From Macrothele yani (taxonomy: Eukaryota > Arthropoda > Arachnida > Araneae > Macrothelidae): DNA of 64,000 nt. Below the pieces are notes generated by a model. The model was not told the DNA's origin and did no database searches. It worked only from the letters and a program-made list of their open reading frames with translations. Shown here in pieces: positions 43,686-53,439 of this stretch (positions are counted from its first letter, which is position 1; every line of letters starts with the position of its first letter). The translations under genes were made by a program, and so were the position numbers. The stretch is taken from the NCBI GenBank assembly GCA_039090855.1, contig CM076995.1:121036270-121100269 (forward strand), written 5' to 3'.

Positions 43686-44037
43686 TTGTCCTCATGTAAT
43701 GCACTGTGGCTCATCTGTCCTGGCCGGCTGCTTATATCTCCATGCTCCATGCGGTCAACCTTGTGGTCAACACTTTATGATGTGACTGGGCGGGTACACT
43801 GTGATTCCGAGGGTGGTCATATTATTCTGACATGTCTTTGTATACATATCTTATAATAATATTTTCATATCACCAGTGAATTATTCTTTAACTCTTGCAG
43901 TGAATTTATGCTGCTTCTACGGTTTTGTTTTTTTAAGGTTGATGATACACCAATTCCCTTTGAAAGTGTAATCTGACCATTTTTCCATAATAAGCACCAT
44001 GCTCTTTTTTAGTCCTAGGATGAACCCTGGGTGGCAA

Positions 44038-44374
44038 TTGTGTCAACAGCTGGCAGTGCTTGCTCTTTAAGAACAGCAGTGGCCACCAGCTGCTAGCAAA
44101 GGCAGTCATTTTCCACCTTTGTCATTCTCTGAATTTATTTTTTAACTGAATTAAACTTGGCATTTGCTACCATTTGCTTATCTTAATTTATTTCGTATTT
44201 CTGATTGAAATCATGAGCTCCTTTGGTTTCTGATTTCAGTCAGACTTTGGAAGAAAGCAGAGAACAATAACTCACATCACAAGCTTCACTTGATTTAGCA
44301 CACTTGTGTGACCTCGTTTCTCTTCTTCTTTATGTGGCCGCTTCTCTTACTGTTGGTCAGAGGGAAAGGAATAC
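44038..44374. other. Non-coding stretch
   Basis: No gene or repeat recognised. Confidence 0.5.
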
Positions 44375-44545
44375 TGGCTCAAGATGGTTCTGGGTTCGAA
44401 TCCCAGTGAGGCATCGATGTGTTTGTCTTCAGGCACTGGCTGCCTCTCTTCCTTGGTACCAGTGGCACTAAATTAAAGACGGAAGACAATTTATAGCCCA
44501 TCAATTTGCTCGTGGTGATTATTAAAAATCCAAATAAGCCAATAA
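44375..44545 (+). mobile_element. SINE family A, truncated copy
   Basis: It lacks the A box. B box GGGTTCGAATCCC, body CTTCCTTGGTACCAGTGGCA and 3' end TTGCTCGTGGTGATTATTAA are present and well diverged. Confidence 0.7.
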
Positions 44546-45149
44546 TAATTAAAAAAAAGTACAGTGGCATATGTTTGTAAAAAAATAATAAGCTTACGAA
44601 ATTTAACTTTTCATGGAAAAGAAAAATGGAGAAGTTACCTCACTTTCTCTTCCTTTTGATATTTACTGAAACATTAATAGTTACAGAATTTCAGAACACT
44701 AACTGTACTTGCCTCATTAAACTTATAATCAGGATCGACCAGTGGCGGCTCGTGCCTAGTTGACAGGGGGGGGGCTGCATCCGAATTTTATGGATATCTT
44801 TCTCAAAGATAAATTTTTTTGCGTCTGTTCGTGCTTTGGTAAGGGTTATTTATTGCTGTGTTGTGTACACATACAGCCAAATTTTTGTGTGATACAGTTG
44901 AAATGAATAAAAAATATTATATGCTTAGAGCTTAATTTCACAGATACACTTCAGCTTTTTTCCCTCCCGATACTTACATTAACAGAGATGATTAATTAAA
45001 AGTTTAACAAGCAAAAGATATCCAGTTTGCACTTATACACTTATTTTCCAAATGCAAGTAAATCACTTTGATGTTTTCTTTCACCGGTTGCCTGCTGGTT
45101 TATTTTCCATTATATATATAAAACATTATTAGCTGACCCCCACCGGTGA

Positions 45150-45360
45150 TTATTTATGCTACACTGAGGGCTAAACGGCCCGGGCCAGACATCGGAGGAT
45201 GGGAGTTAGGTTTATTTATAACGAGGAGTCATTACCCCGGTACCGCCGGCTAACATCACTTCCGAACCATGACAGGTCTTCAGCGGCAACGAGACTCGAA
45301 CCCTTCAAGTCGGGAGGCGAGCATGCTGCCACTGAGTTACCTCGGCCCAGCGCACTCCGT
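45150..45360 (-). mobile_element. tRNA-derived SINE, family D
   Basis: On the minus strand the head GGGCCGAGGTAACTCAGTGG (about 45349) and B box GGTTCGAGTCTC are followed by a body with CGGCGGTACCGGGGTAATGA to about 45160. Only one copy is seen in the window. It is inserted in the 3' part of the hAT at 44740-49213. Confidence 0.6.
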
Positions 45361-46246
45361 ATTGGAATACTGGCAGTTATGTAACTTTCCACTGCTCAAG
45401 GAATATCAAGAATACATTTTGTAACAAAAACACATGGTTTGCGTAATTTACTGATATTTAGCGGAAGCCGCAGAAAATTTGCAGTGCAAGCGGGAAATGT
45501 CAATAATGTCAAATTTAACAGTTTCTGACTTCCTTCAAGTGCTTTAAGAATTTTTAAACAGTTCTTAATTTTAATTAAAGTAATAAAAAATTTACTTCCT
45601 AGCGTTAAAATTGAGAAATGACTTGCAGTGATAGGGAGATCAAAATATTTTTTTTTTTAAATTGATTAATAAATATGATACAAAGGAATTTCACCGTAAT
45701 TAAAACTTCAGTACTGCTTAAATTAGTAAATTTATGTTTTACGAAGTGCATGTTAGATGTTAACGAACTTTTAAAGCAGTGAAGACTGTTTAGAAATGTA
45801 AGTTTAAAGATACGAGTATGCAGGACTTTCATCACTCCTGGGGGGGGGGGGGGGGGGGCTTAAGAACTACTTGAAATGTTACTGTATCAAACAAACTGTT
45901 ATTGTGCTTCAGGATCAATCATACCGATAATTTTGGCTTCACCTAAAATACCTGTTCCAATGTGACTTAAAAAATTTTCTAATTTCCTTTATGAAATATG
46001 TTGCAAATTTAATTGTACCTAAACATTACGATTTTTAAATGTTATCGGTCACAAAAGAATGTTTCTAAATTTTGGGAAAAAAAAAAAGTTATTCTGTTTG
46101 AGATATAAGATATTAAAAATATTTTATAGTGATCAACACTAAACAGGGCACCACATAGGATCAAAAAATACACACAAAATAAAAATGTTAGCAGTTTTTA
46201 GCAAAGCGTGTAAATTTTTTTTTAGCAGTGATAACATACATACCTG

Positions 46247-48489
46247 TCACTTGTAAATAAATTCCATGCGCCGATCTCGACGATTAGCAAACATATCAAT
46301 AACTTGTTCGTTGAATTTCTTGGTGCTAGCAATAATGTTTTTTTCTATTGACAACATTGCAAGTGCTGTCAGTTGATCTATTCCCATATTGTTCCTTAAA
46401 AAATTCTTGATTCTCTTGAGGGACGAGAAACAACGTTCTGGCTCTGAAGTGGTCATTGGGATAGTAACTAAGATGCGATGAAGTTTCACAGTTTCTGAAA
46501 AGGATGCTTCCAAATTATTTTTCAGCATGAACTGTAACAGCTAAGTTGCACTTGTAATATTGTGGAAATCGCTTCAGTTATACAACACGCTGAGCTCCGA
46601 ATACAGCTTTTCCTTTTCTAGCACTCCAAAACGTTTTACTGCAATGTCCATCTCATGGTTTGGAAACTGCTTAGCGTAACTGGCAAAATTTTCAGGTAAA
46701 AAAGTTTGGCAGCTTCAAGATGATCTGTGAAATGAAACCATTCAGTGGCTTGAGTGATAATTAGATCACATACTTCTTTTGCGGCAACTATTCTAATATT
46801 GTTGTTCTGCTCGACCCGTCTCTTTTTTGGAGGGGAGGCTGATCCGGAGTTTCGTCCTCAGAACAGTCTGTATTGTCTGTCAGTTGGCATATGAGCCCTT
46901 ATGTTCTGCACAGTGTTAATGAAAGCTGAAACACAATGTTTTGTCTTCACTGCATCCGTTTGACGATTCTGCAATTGGTGGTATAATATGTCTACGTGAG
47001 GCATAAGATTATGAAAAAATGTCAACCAGAATTTAAATTCAATAGCCGTTCAGGCCCACTTGCAGCATTTATTGTAACTGCTGGAGATGTACTACTTTCC
47101 TTGAGTGATCGAAAACATTCCAATAGATTGACTTGTTGTTCAAAAACAGAATTCACAGTATGAATATTAAAATTCCAACGGGTCGTCACCGAGTGTGGAA
47201 TTTTCTTTCCAACAACAGTGTTAAGAGCTGCTAATCTTTGTGGTGAACGTGAAAAAAATGTAGGTATTCCAGATAAGTTTGAAAAAAAAATCCTGGCTTT
47301 AGTGTTTTGTGATGCGGCTTTCTCCATCACTAAATTTAGCTGATGAGCATAGCAATGAATATAAAAAGCATTAGAATATATCTGTCTCACCCTGGCCTGG
47401 ACACCTGAAGTTGCACGGCTCATCACAGCTGCACCATCATAATTCTGTGCTATTAATTTCTGAGATTCATTGGGAATTATTTCTTCCAACATTTTTAGAA
47501 GACATCCTGAAATGGAAGCAGCATCCTGCCCAGAAGGATTATAAAAGCCCCAGAAACGCTCGACAGCGCAACCTTCTAACTCATATCGGAATACAATTGC
47601 TATTTGTGTTATTTCCGATACATCTGTGGTTTCATCTGCCATAATGGACAAAAACTGTGCAGAATCAATTTCCTGTTTTATTTGTTGGCGTGAAATTTCT
47701 AACATACACTCCAAGAGCTCATTTTGGATTGTTTTTGATGTGCCTTGAAGACTGTTGAATTCTCCAAATGTTCCCTGACTGTTGGGTCTGACTGACTAGC
47801 AAAATCGAGTAAACCTCGAAATATTCTGGAATTAGAGGATTCCGATGTTTCATCATGCCCCTTAGTGCAAGCTCGTGATTTCCACAAAATTTGATGCAAT
47901 CAGTAATTTTTTAAAACACTGACCTGTTTTTCTCGACTTCCTTATTGTGGCGTTCAGTGCTCAATTTGTATGCACTATCCATTTGCGTAGCAATATTGAC
48001 ACTCCCCAACATCGCGAAATCCACTGAACTTTCTATGTGCTTCGTAGAATTTTCTTGCTTTTTCAGTTTTTCACAGAGTTTTTTTAAGTCGTTCACACCT
48101 GTTTTGGTCCTCACAGAGTCCCCACCATACAACAGACATGGAAAGCAAAACAGGGAGTTTGAGACTTCGCATCCACAAATCCAGTCATTTTCCATGTACA
48201 TCTTAGTGTTAAAATTACGCTGATAACTTTTATTTCGGCTATGTGCTATCTGCGTTATTTTCAAATCAGGCATCGGTCTACCAAAGTTTTTCAAGTCTAA
48301 TTTTTCTTGAAATGTCAAATTGCTGAACTGAATCTGCTTCAGATATTCCATAGTGTGCGCCATACTAACTACAGAATTTGATGACACGCAAGGGACAATA
48401 ACGTTTCGAACTGAACTCTCGAACAGCAAAAGCAAACTGACCGCTAATGCGAATGTCAAATAATCAACATTTCTTCTCCGGAGAAACAC
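46247..48489 (-). pseudogene. hAT transposase, TTF-finger/DUF4371 type
   Basis: From 48489 down: a TTF-type zinc-finger domain (NDWICGCEVSNSLFCFPCLL, about 48110-48190); after one frameshift ILWKSRACTKGHDETSESSN; and then the DUF4371-like catalytic part at 47022-47714 (DSAQFLSIMADETTDVSEIT, first Asp; AQNYDGAAVMSRATSGVQAR, second Asp; IHCYAHQLNLVMEKAASQNT). The region 46529-47021 is degraded. The hAT dimerisation end is at 46247-46528 (TIPMTTSEPERCFSSLKRIK with LAMLSIEK). It matches ZMYM1-like or 52-kDa repressor of PKR inhibitor-like hAT proteins. At least three frame breaks make it inactive. Confidence 0.85.
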
Positions 48490-49239
48490 GGAAAGGAATA
48501 TATTGGAGTGACCCTCCTTCCCTTCTCTTTTATGTTCCCAAAGCTTAAGACGAATCGCAGAACGGGTTCTGAGCGGGAAATTTCTCTATTCACCACCCTC
48601 GCCCTATGCGCCCTACCCGTCCAGCTTACCCCTAGGCGATCGTCATCACGAGGACTGTTTTTACGGCAGCAAGTGAAAACGGATTTAGTACTAAGGGCTG
48701 CAGGAACTGCAGTCTCCGATGAAAAACAAGAAATGCATTCGAGTGACCTCCCCCCCCACACACACCGTTCAGTCTTCCAAAGCTTTTGGGGAACGGGAAT
48801 TGCAGTGGGGGTTCAGAGAGGGACGCTTCCCTTCATTAGATTTTCTGATCCCTGCACAAGTTATCCCCACCCTAGGCGATCGACATCACGAGCCACGAAG
48901 TTTGTTTTAACAGCAGCCAATGAAAAGATATTTTGAAGCGAGGGCTGCAGAGATACCAGTCCTGGTAAAGTTGTATCTCCACCTTGTAAGTTTAAACACA
49001 CAGATGTTACATACGGGAATTTCAGCTTAGATAAAGAGCTGCGAATTTTGCAGTCTCGCGCATTGCGTATATTGCAGTTGTACAATGTACACGGAAACTA
49101 AATAAGGTTAGGCCGTCAGGGAACTATGAACGGCAGGAAAGAGAGAAAAAATTATAACATGTGCTTCGTAATATGGGTGGGGGGGCTGCAGCCCCCAGCA
49201 GGAGCCGCCCCTGGGATCGACATCTATGAACGAAGATAA

Positions 49240-49365
49240 GGAAATTGGAAAATTCAACCCATTTAACGTACGCCCATATTGACTTATAAGCCAAAAATAT
49301 GATAAGGAAATTGGAAAATTCAACCCATTTAACGTTTGCCCATATTGACTTATAAGCCAAAAATA
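49240..49365. repeat. 63-bp tandem duplication
   Basis: A unit starting GAAATTGGAAAATTCAACCC occurs twice (49240-49302, 49303-49365), differing at two bases (ACGTACGCCC versus ACGTTTGCCC). The captured copy at 51690-51733 has only one unit, with the ACGTTTG version. Confidence 0.85.
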
Positions 49366-49799
49366 TGGCAATCATAAACCAAATGAGTGTTGCATACAGT
49401 GTTGTAAAATTCTTGGGTGCAAACTTTTGCAGGATATTCTCCAATATGAGAATATTTTGACTTAAATACTTGTAAAATATTTCTTTACTTTTTAAAATAT
49501 ACAGAATTCAGAATTTACTCTTTATGATAGAATTTTTTCAGAATTTTACTCTTTATGATAGCGTCTTTATTTAATGCCGTTTTTAGCATTTGGAAAGTTT
49601 CCAATTATTGAAACAAAAATTCAGAACAGATAATTAAAAAAGACAGGTTTTTATTCTTAGAACTTTTAATTGCAAATTTCCTGTTGCAGCTGTAGCTGAA
49701 ACTTGCCAATTTTGCCAAGTAGTTGGTGGATGATCAAAATCTAAAATCTAGTGGCTACCTTGCTTAGGATGTTTGTTGCACAGTATATTTTATATATTA

Positions 49800-51055
49800 G
49801 GTGTGCAACTTAATTCTCGACCCCTAACCGCATAGCGATCATAGAACGTCGGCAAATGCAAATAGCTGTGTGCAAATATGGCTGATTGCAGCGCCATCCA
49901 ACAGCTTTCCAGGCAACTGTAACCGCTCACAGCTGTAGTGACAGAAGGGACGAAAGTTGACGAGGAAAGCAATGTCGTTCGAGAAGCAACATTTGAGGCA
50001 CTGCCTCCTGCTCGCGTTTCAGCTGAACAAAAGAGCTGCAGAAGCCCACAAAATGATCTGTACTGCTTTGGGTGAGGCTGCTGTGTCCTACAGTACGTGT
50101 AAGAAGTGGTTCCAGCAGTTTAAGCATGGAAATTTCGATCTCCGTAATGCAGAACGTCCGGGACAACCACAGAAAGTTGACAATGAGGAACTGGAACAAC
50201 TGTTGGACGCGGATCCCTGTCGCACACAGTCAGAGCTCGCCCAGGAACTCAGAGTTATACGGCAAGCACAAGCGTGGACGGATTCACAAAGAGGTCCATT
50301 GGGTGCCCCACCAACTCACAGCTGCGAACAAGTCTAGGCTCTACGATGTTGCTGTGTCCTTGCTCTCCAGATTCAAGAAGAAGGATTTCCTCCACAAGAT
50401 TTTGACCTGTGATGAGAAGTGGATCCTCTACGATAATCCTAAGCGGCGCAAATTGTGGTTTTATCTAGGTCAGCCTACCCCCAGTACTGCCAAACCAAAT
50501 ATCCATGCCAGGAAGTTGTTGCTGTGCATATGGTGGGATCAGTGCAGTGTTGTACCCTACGAGTTGCTCAAACCTAGTGAAACGGTCAATGCTGAGCGTT
50601 ATTGTCAGCAACTCATTCGTGTGAGTGACACAATGGAAGCGAAAAGGCCATACACCGTCAAGGGCAGAAGGTCGGTCCTGTTGCTTCAGGATAACACGCG
50701 TCCTCACACCGCAAAAACGACTTAAAGCACGATCACCGATCTGGAATGGGAGATTTTGTCCCACCCGGCGAACTCTCCAGATTTCGCTCTGTCGGATTAT
50801 CACCTCTTTCGCTCCCTGCAACATCACTTGAGTGTTATGCTTCACTTCTGTCAAGGAGGTCCACACAAGTATTGATGACTTTATCAACTTGAAACAGCCC
50901 TGTTTTTTTCCGCAGTGGCATTCGGCAGCTCCCTAACCGATGGCTCAAATGTATCCAACATGACGGGGATTATTTCCCTGATTAGGTAAGTATTCGATTT
51001 GCTATAATTTGCTGTCAACATGTTGTGCCTGTGGGCAAGAATTAAGTTGCACACC
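49800..51055 (+). mobile_element. mariner element
   Basis: Ends GGTGTGCAACTTAATTCT at 49800 and its exact inverse ending 51055, both flanked by TA (49798-49799, 51056-51057). The 1256-bp length is standard for mariner. It is inserted in a decayed hAT. Confidence 0.95.
49972..50930 (+). pseudogene. mariner transposase, near full length
   Basis: The frame at 49972 begins MSFEKQHLRHCLLLAFQLNK. The HTH segments are KRAAEAHKMICTALGEAAVS with WFQQFKHGNFDL, then DADPCRTQSELAQEL. A frameshift near 50255 switches to the frame with HWVPHQLTAANKSRLYDV, ILTCDEKWILYDNPKRR (first Asp) and LLLQDNTRPHTAKTT (second Asp). A stop at 50723 precedes HPANSPDFALSDYHLFRSLQ (third Asp, about 50765). One frameshift and one stop inactivate an otherwise complete D,D34D mariner transposase, much better preserved than 20017-21990. 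Confidence 0.9.
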
Positions 51056-51464
51056 TAATATTTAGACATAGTTATCAAAGGTAAAATTTTGAAAAAAAAC
51101 AAAAAAACTACTGGTCCTGCAGAATAATGTATTCCAGAAGTTGGTGGTCCTTAACATGGGTGCTCATAGCTCTGTTTCAAGTGGGGCACAAAAAGAAATT
51201 TTGATATGAGTAACATTTACAAACACCATATGTAAATTTCCATTGCGCCTTGTTATCTAACCCTTTTTATATGACACTCTGAACATATAAATTGCATTGG
51301 AAATTGAATTTATGTGTTGAGAATTTCTGGGAAAATTTTTGGGGTTTTGATAAAAGAAATTAGAGAGCATGTTAGGACAATAAGGAAATTTCTTTGTCAT
51401 TCTTTTGATCCATTTGGGTACTTGTATCAAATGGCCCACGAAAACCCAGATATCACTCAAACGG

Positions 51465-51777
51465 CAGCCCTGGTGGCGCAGTGGTCTAAGCGATGGCCTC
51501 TGATCATTCGTCTGAAAGGGGTCCGGGTTTCGAATCCCGGTCAGGCATGGATGTTGTGTTTGTCTTACAGCACTGGCTCTCTCCCTTCCCTGGAACCAGT
51601 GACCCTAAATTAGGGACGGGCGACTGCTGAACACTAACTGTACTTGCCTCATCTTATAATCAGGATCGACATCTATGAATAAAGATAAGGAAATTGGAAA
51701 ATTCAACCCATTTAACGTTTGCCCATATTGAGTTGCTCACGGTGGTCATTAAACCTTCAATCAAAAAAAAAAAAAAA
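51465..51777 (+). mobile_element. SINE family A, chimeric copy with captured sequence
   Basis: Head CAGCCCTGGTGGCGCAGTGG, B-box region GGGTTTCGAATCCC (one extra T) and body to GACGGGCGACTGCT. Then 51630-51733 is foreign sequence before GAGTTGCTCACGGTGGTCAT and an A16 tail. The single 13-bp duplication ATCACTCAAACGG (51452-51464 and 51778-51790) flanks the whole, so the foreign part was inside when it inserted. Confidence 0.9.
51630..51733 (+). repeat. Captured empty-site copy of the 44740 hAT target
   Basis: GAACACTAACTGTACTTGCC...CTTATAATCAGGATCGAC followed directly by ATCTATGAATAAAGATAAGG matches 44694-44739 joined to 49222-49285, without the hAT and with one GGATCGAC. A four-base difference (TAAA missing) and a few substitutions are seen. 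Confidence 0.9.
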
Positions 51778-51799
51778 ATCACTCAAACGGTCGTCGAAA

Positions 51800-52089
51800 A
51801 ATGAAAAAATACCCTCAAAGCAAATTTCTAGGGAGAATTTTGAAATATCTTTGCCCAGCAGCTATTTGCTGCTGCATGAGGGTGATAATTTTTTCATTTC
51901 TTCCTCTTTAATACTTTTCCACATTTTATGTATTGATGTTTTTCTCCAACATGCAATGGGAAATTTCATGATTACTTTCTGTCATAAATTTCCAACTTTT
52001 TTCCTATTTTTACTGCATGCACACACATCCAGAGGTTCTTTTTTTCCTATTTTACTGCATGCACACATTATTAGTTGTATTTCCCTCCT
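51800..52089. other. Non-coding stretch
   Basis: AT-rich. It contains an imperfect duplication of TTTTTTCCTATTTT-CTGCATGCACAC near 51995 and 52045. No gene was recognised. Confidence 0.5.
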
Positions 52090-52097
52090 GCAGGGCA

Positions 52098-52529
52098 GTA
52101 TAGAGAGCAGTAGGTTTGTCATTTTCATGTAGGACTTCCGTCCACAGGGAGTAGAGTTTAGGTCCCAGCCACCTACAGCGAGATTGCCTTTTGGGCAGGA
52201 CACAGAAACGGAAGGAATGAGAGCAAGTCTAGCGACTTTTGACAGAACAGTTTGTAGTGAGATTAGAGTACAGTAGATGGCGCCACCGTACAAGTACGAT
52301 ATTGCACATAGATGGGTGAGAGAATTTCAGGGAGGACATAGGAAAGGATACCCATTTAACCCGTGGGTCCAGCCTGGGGGCCGTCACTTTACGTGCTCGT
52401 CCGATGCACGGCGGATATTCAGCGATTGTTAGTAAATCACACCATCTCTGAAAGATCAGCCCAGGCTAGAACCTGGGGACCCAGCATCGATAGTCTGAAA
52501 CACTAACCACTAAGCCGCGGCTCTACAAG
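52098..52529 (-). mobile_element. tRNA-derived SINE, family C copy 2
   Basis: Near-identical to 1726-2145. The octamer GCAGGGCA lies at 52090-52097 and 52530-52537 as target duplication. The minus-strand head is at about 52517 (GCGGCTTAGTGGTTAGTGTT). Confidence 0.85.
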
Positions 52530-52604
52530 GCAGGGCACAGTGAAGCATAAACTTTAATCTAAATTTAAATAAATAATATAGTGCAAATATTACTCACTAC
52601 TAAA

Positions 52605-52750
52605 GGGGAATGCCTTTGCCATGAAAGGATGTACCTGGTCTGCAATTATGTTTAAGTAGGTGGTAGATGTCATAGTTTTGAATGCCTTTGCCATGAAAGG
52701 ATGTATCTGGTCTACAATGATGTTTAGGTAGGTGGTAGATGTCATAGTTT
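52605..52750 (-). pseudogene. Transposase fragment with 72-bp tandem duplication
   Basis: The minus strand reads TMTSTTYLNIIADQVHPFMA with KAF twice in succession, each unit about 72 bp (52610-52681 and 52682-52753). The text resembles the segment after the second catalytic strand of Tc1-like transposases. It is too short for firm assignment. Confidence 0.5.
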
Positions 52751-52970
52751 TTCCTGCACATGAATGACTGGACCAACTTTTATTGGTGCTGTATTACCAA
52801 ACAGCCGAACCTTCACACCTGCATTTCAATAGATGTTATTAATAATACTAATATGTGCATCATCAATACTGCAAGATTTCAAAGACATAACTGCTGATGG
52901 TTTCATGGAATCAAAGGCCTTTTCATAATAAAAGCCATGTACAATAATGGGAGTTCATTAATTCTAAGCA
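52750..52970 (-). pseudogene. LINE reverse transcriptase fragment
   Basis: The minus strand reads FYYEKAFDSMKPSAVMSLKS, then CSIDDAHISIINNIY and KVRLFGNTAPIKVG. This is the RT segment around the FxxYxxAFD motif of the same general LINE type as 61775-63130, but it lies out of order relative to those pieces and so derives from another copy or a rearrangement. Confidence 0.65.
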
Positions 52971-53071
52971 CATAACCTTAAAGCTAAGTTTAGTGCAGGA
53001 ATACATGGATAAAGCATTTTAATATTGTAGATGAATAATAGGTAGATACATACATATCATTAAGCTGTTCT

Positions 53072-53300
53072 GCCACCCCGGTGGCGCAGTGGTCTAAGCG
53101 ATGGCCTCTGATTATTCGTCCGAAAGTGGTCTGGGCTTGAATCCCGGTGTGGCATGGATGTTGTGTTTGTCTTACGGCACTGGCTCTCTCCTTTCCCTGG
53201 AACCAGTGACCCTAAATTAGGGACGGGCAACTGTTTACAGCACATAGAGTTGCTCGCAATGGTCATTAAACCTCCAATCAAAAAAAAAAAAAAAAAAAAG
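53072..53300 (+). mobile_element. SINE family A, full-length
   Basis: Head CCCCGGTGGCGCAGTGGTCT, a B-box-like region (GGGCTTGAATCCC), body CCTGGAACCAGTGACCCTAA and 3' end TTGCTCGCAATGGTCATTAA, with an A20 tail. Only a weak TGTTCT duplication is visible. Confidence 0.85.
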
Positions 53301-53439
53301 GTGTTCTCTGAGATTCAGAGGTTAGCTTCTTAAAGAAAGGGCATCTGCCAAGTAGACATTTTAACTGATGGAACTAGAATTTACTTACTGTTGGTGTATC
53401 AAATGTTTCCAATTACAGCAATCTTGGCACACAGCTCAA

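Larger units (their letters stand above)
42514..43832 (-). mobile_element. Tc1-like element nested in hAT
   Basis: TGTCAGAATAATATGACCAC at 42514-42533 and its exact inverse at 43813-43832 define the ends. The minus-strand transposase start lies near the right end. About 450 bp between 42787 and 43234 is foreign: a LINE 3' fragment and a hAT right terminus (GGCCTGGTTGGTTG...CACCCCTG), the latter matching the end of 15980-17228. Confidence 0.8.
41480..44029 (+). mobile_element. hAT relic containing a Tc1 element
   Basis: Ends CATGGGGTTCATCCTAG (41480) and, inversely from 44029, CAGGGTTCATCCTAGGA. The flanking octamers GCTGGTGA and GGTGGCAA agree at five of eight positions. A plus-strand hAT transposase C-terminal fragment lies close to the left end. 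A Tc1 relic (42514-43832) is nested in the right half. Confidence 0.65.
44740..49213 (-). mobile_element. hAT transposon (ZMYM1/52K-repressor type), 4474 bp
   Basis: Ends CAGTGGCGGCTCGTGC (44740) and, inversely from 49213, CAGGGGCGGCTCCTGC, 14 of 16 identical. The exact octamer GGATCGAC flanks at 44732-44739 and 49214-49221. An empty-site version of this locus is present at 51630-51733, confirming both borders. It holds a broken minus-strand transposase and a SINE. Confidence 0.95.
49650..51110. mobile_element. Decayed hAT copy, split by mariner
   Basis: Flanks 49700-49799 and 51056-51085 align with 56390-56520 (GGTGGATGATCAAAATCT..., TATTTAGACATAG) of the hAT at 56363. The mariner 49800-51055 sits in that alignment between two TA copies. 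The left border is uncertain and no coding sequence is left. Confidence 0.55.

Noticed and set aside
48456..48936. Protein gene at the 5' end of the 44740 hAT
   Set aside because: These frames overlap the hAT untranslated region, have low-complexity composition and match nothing I know.
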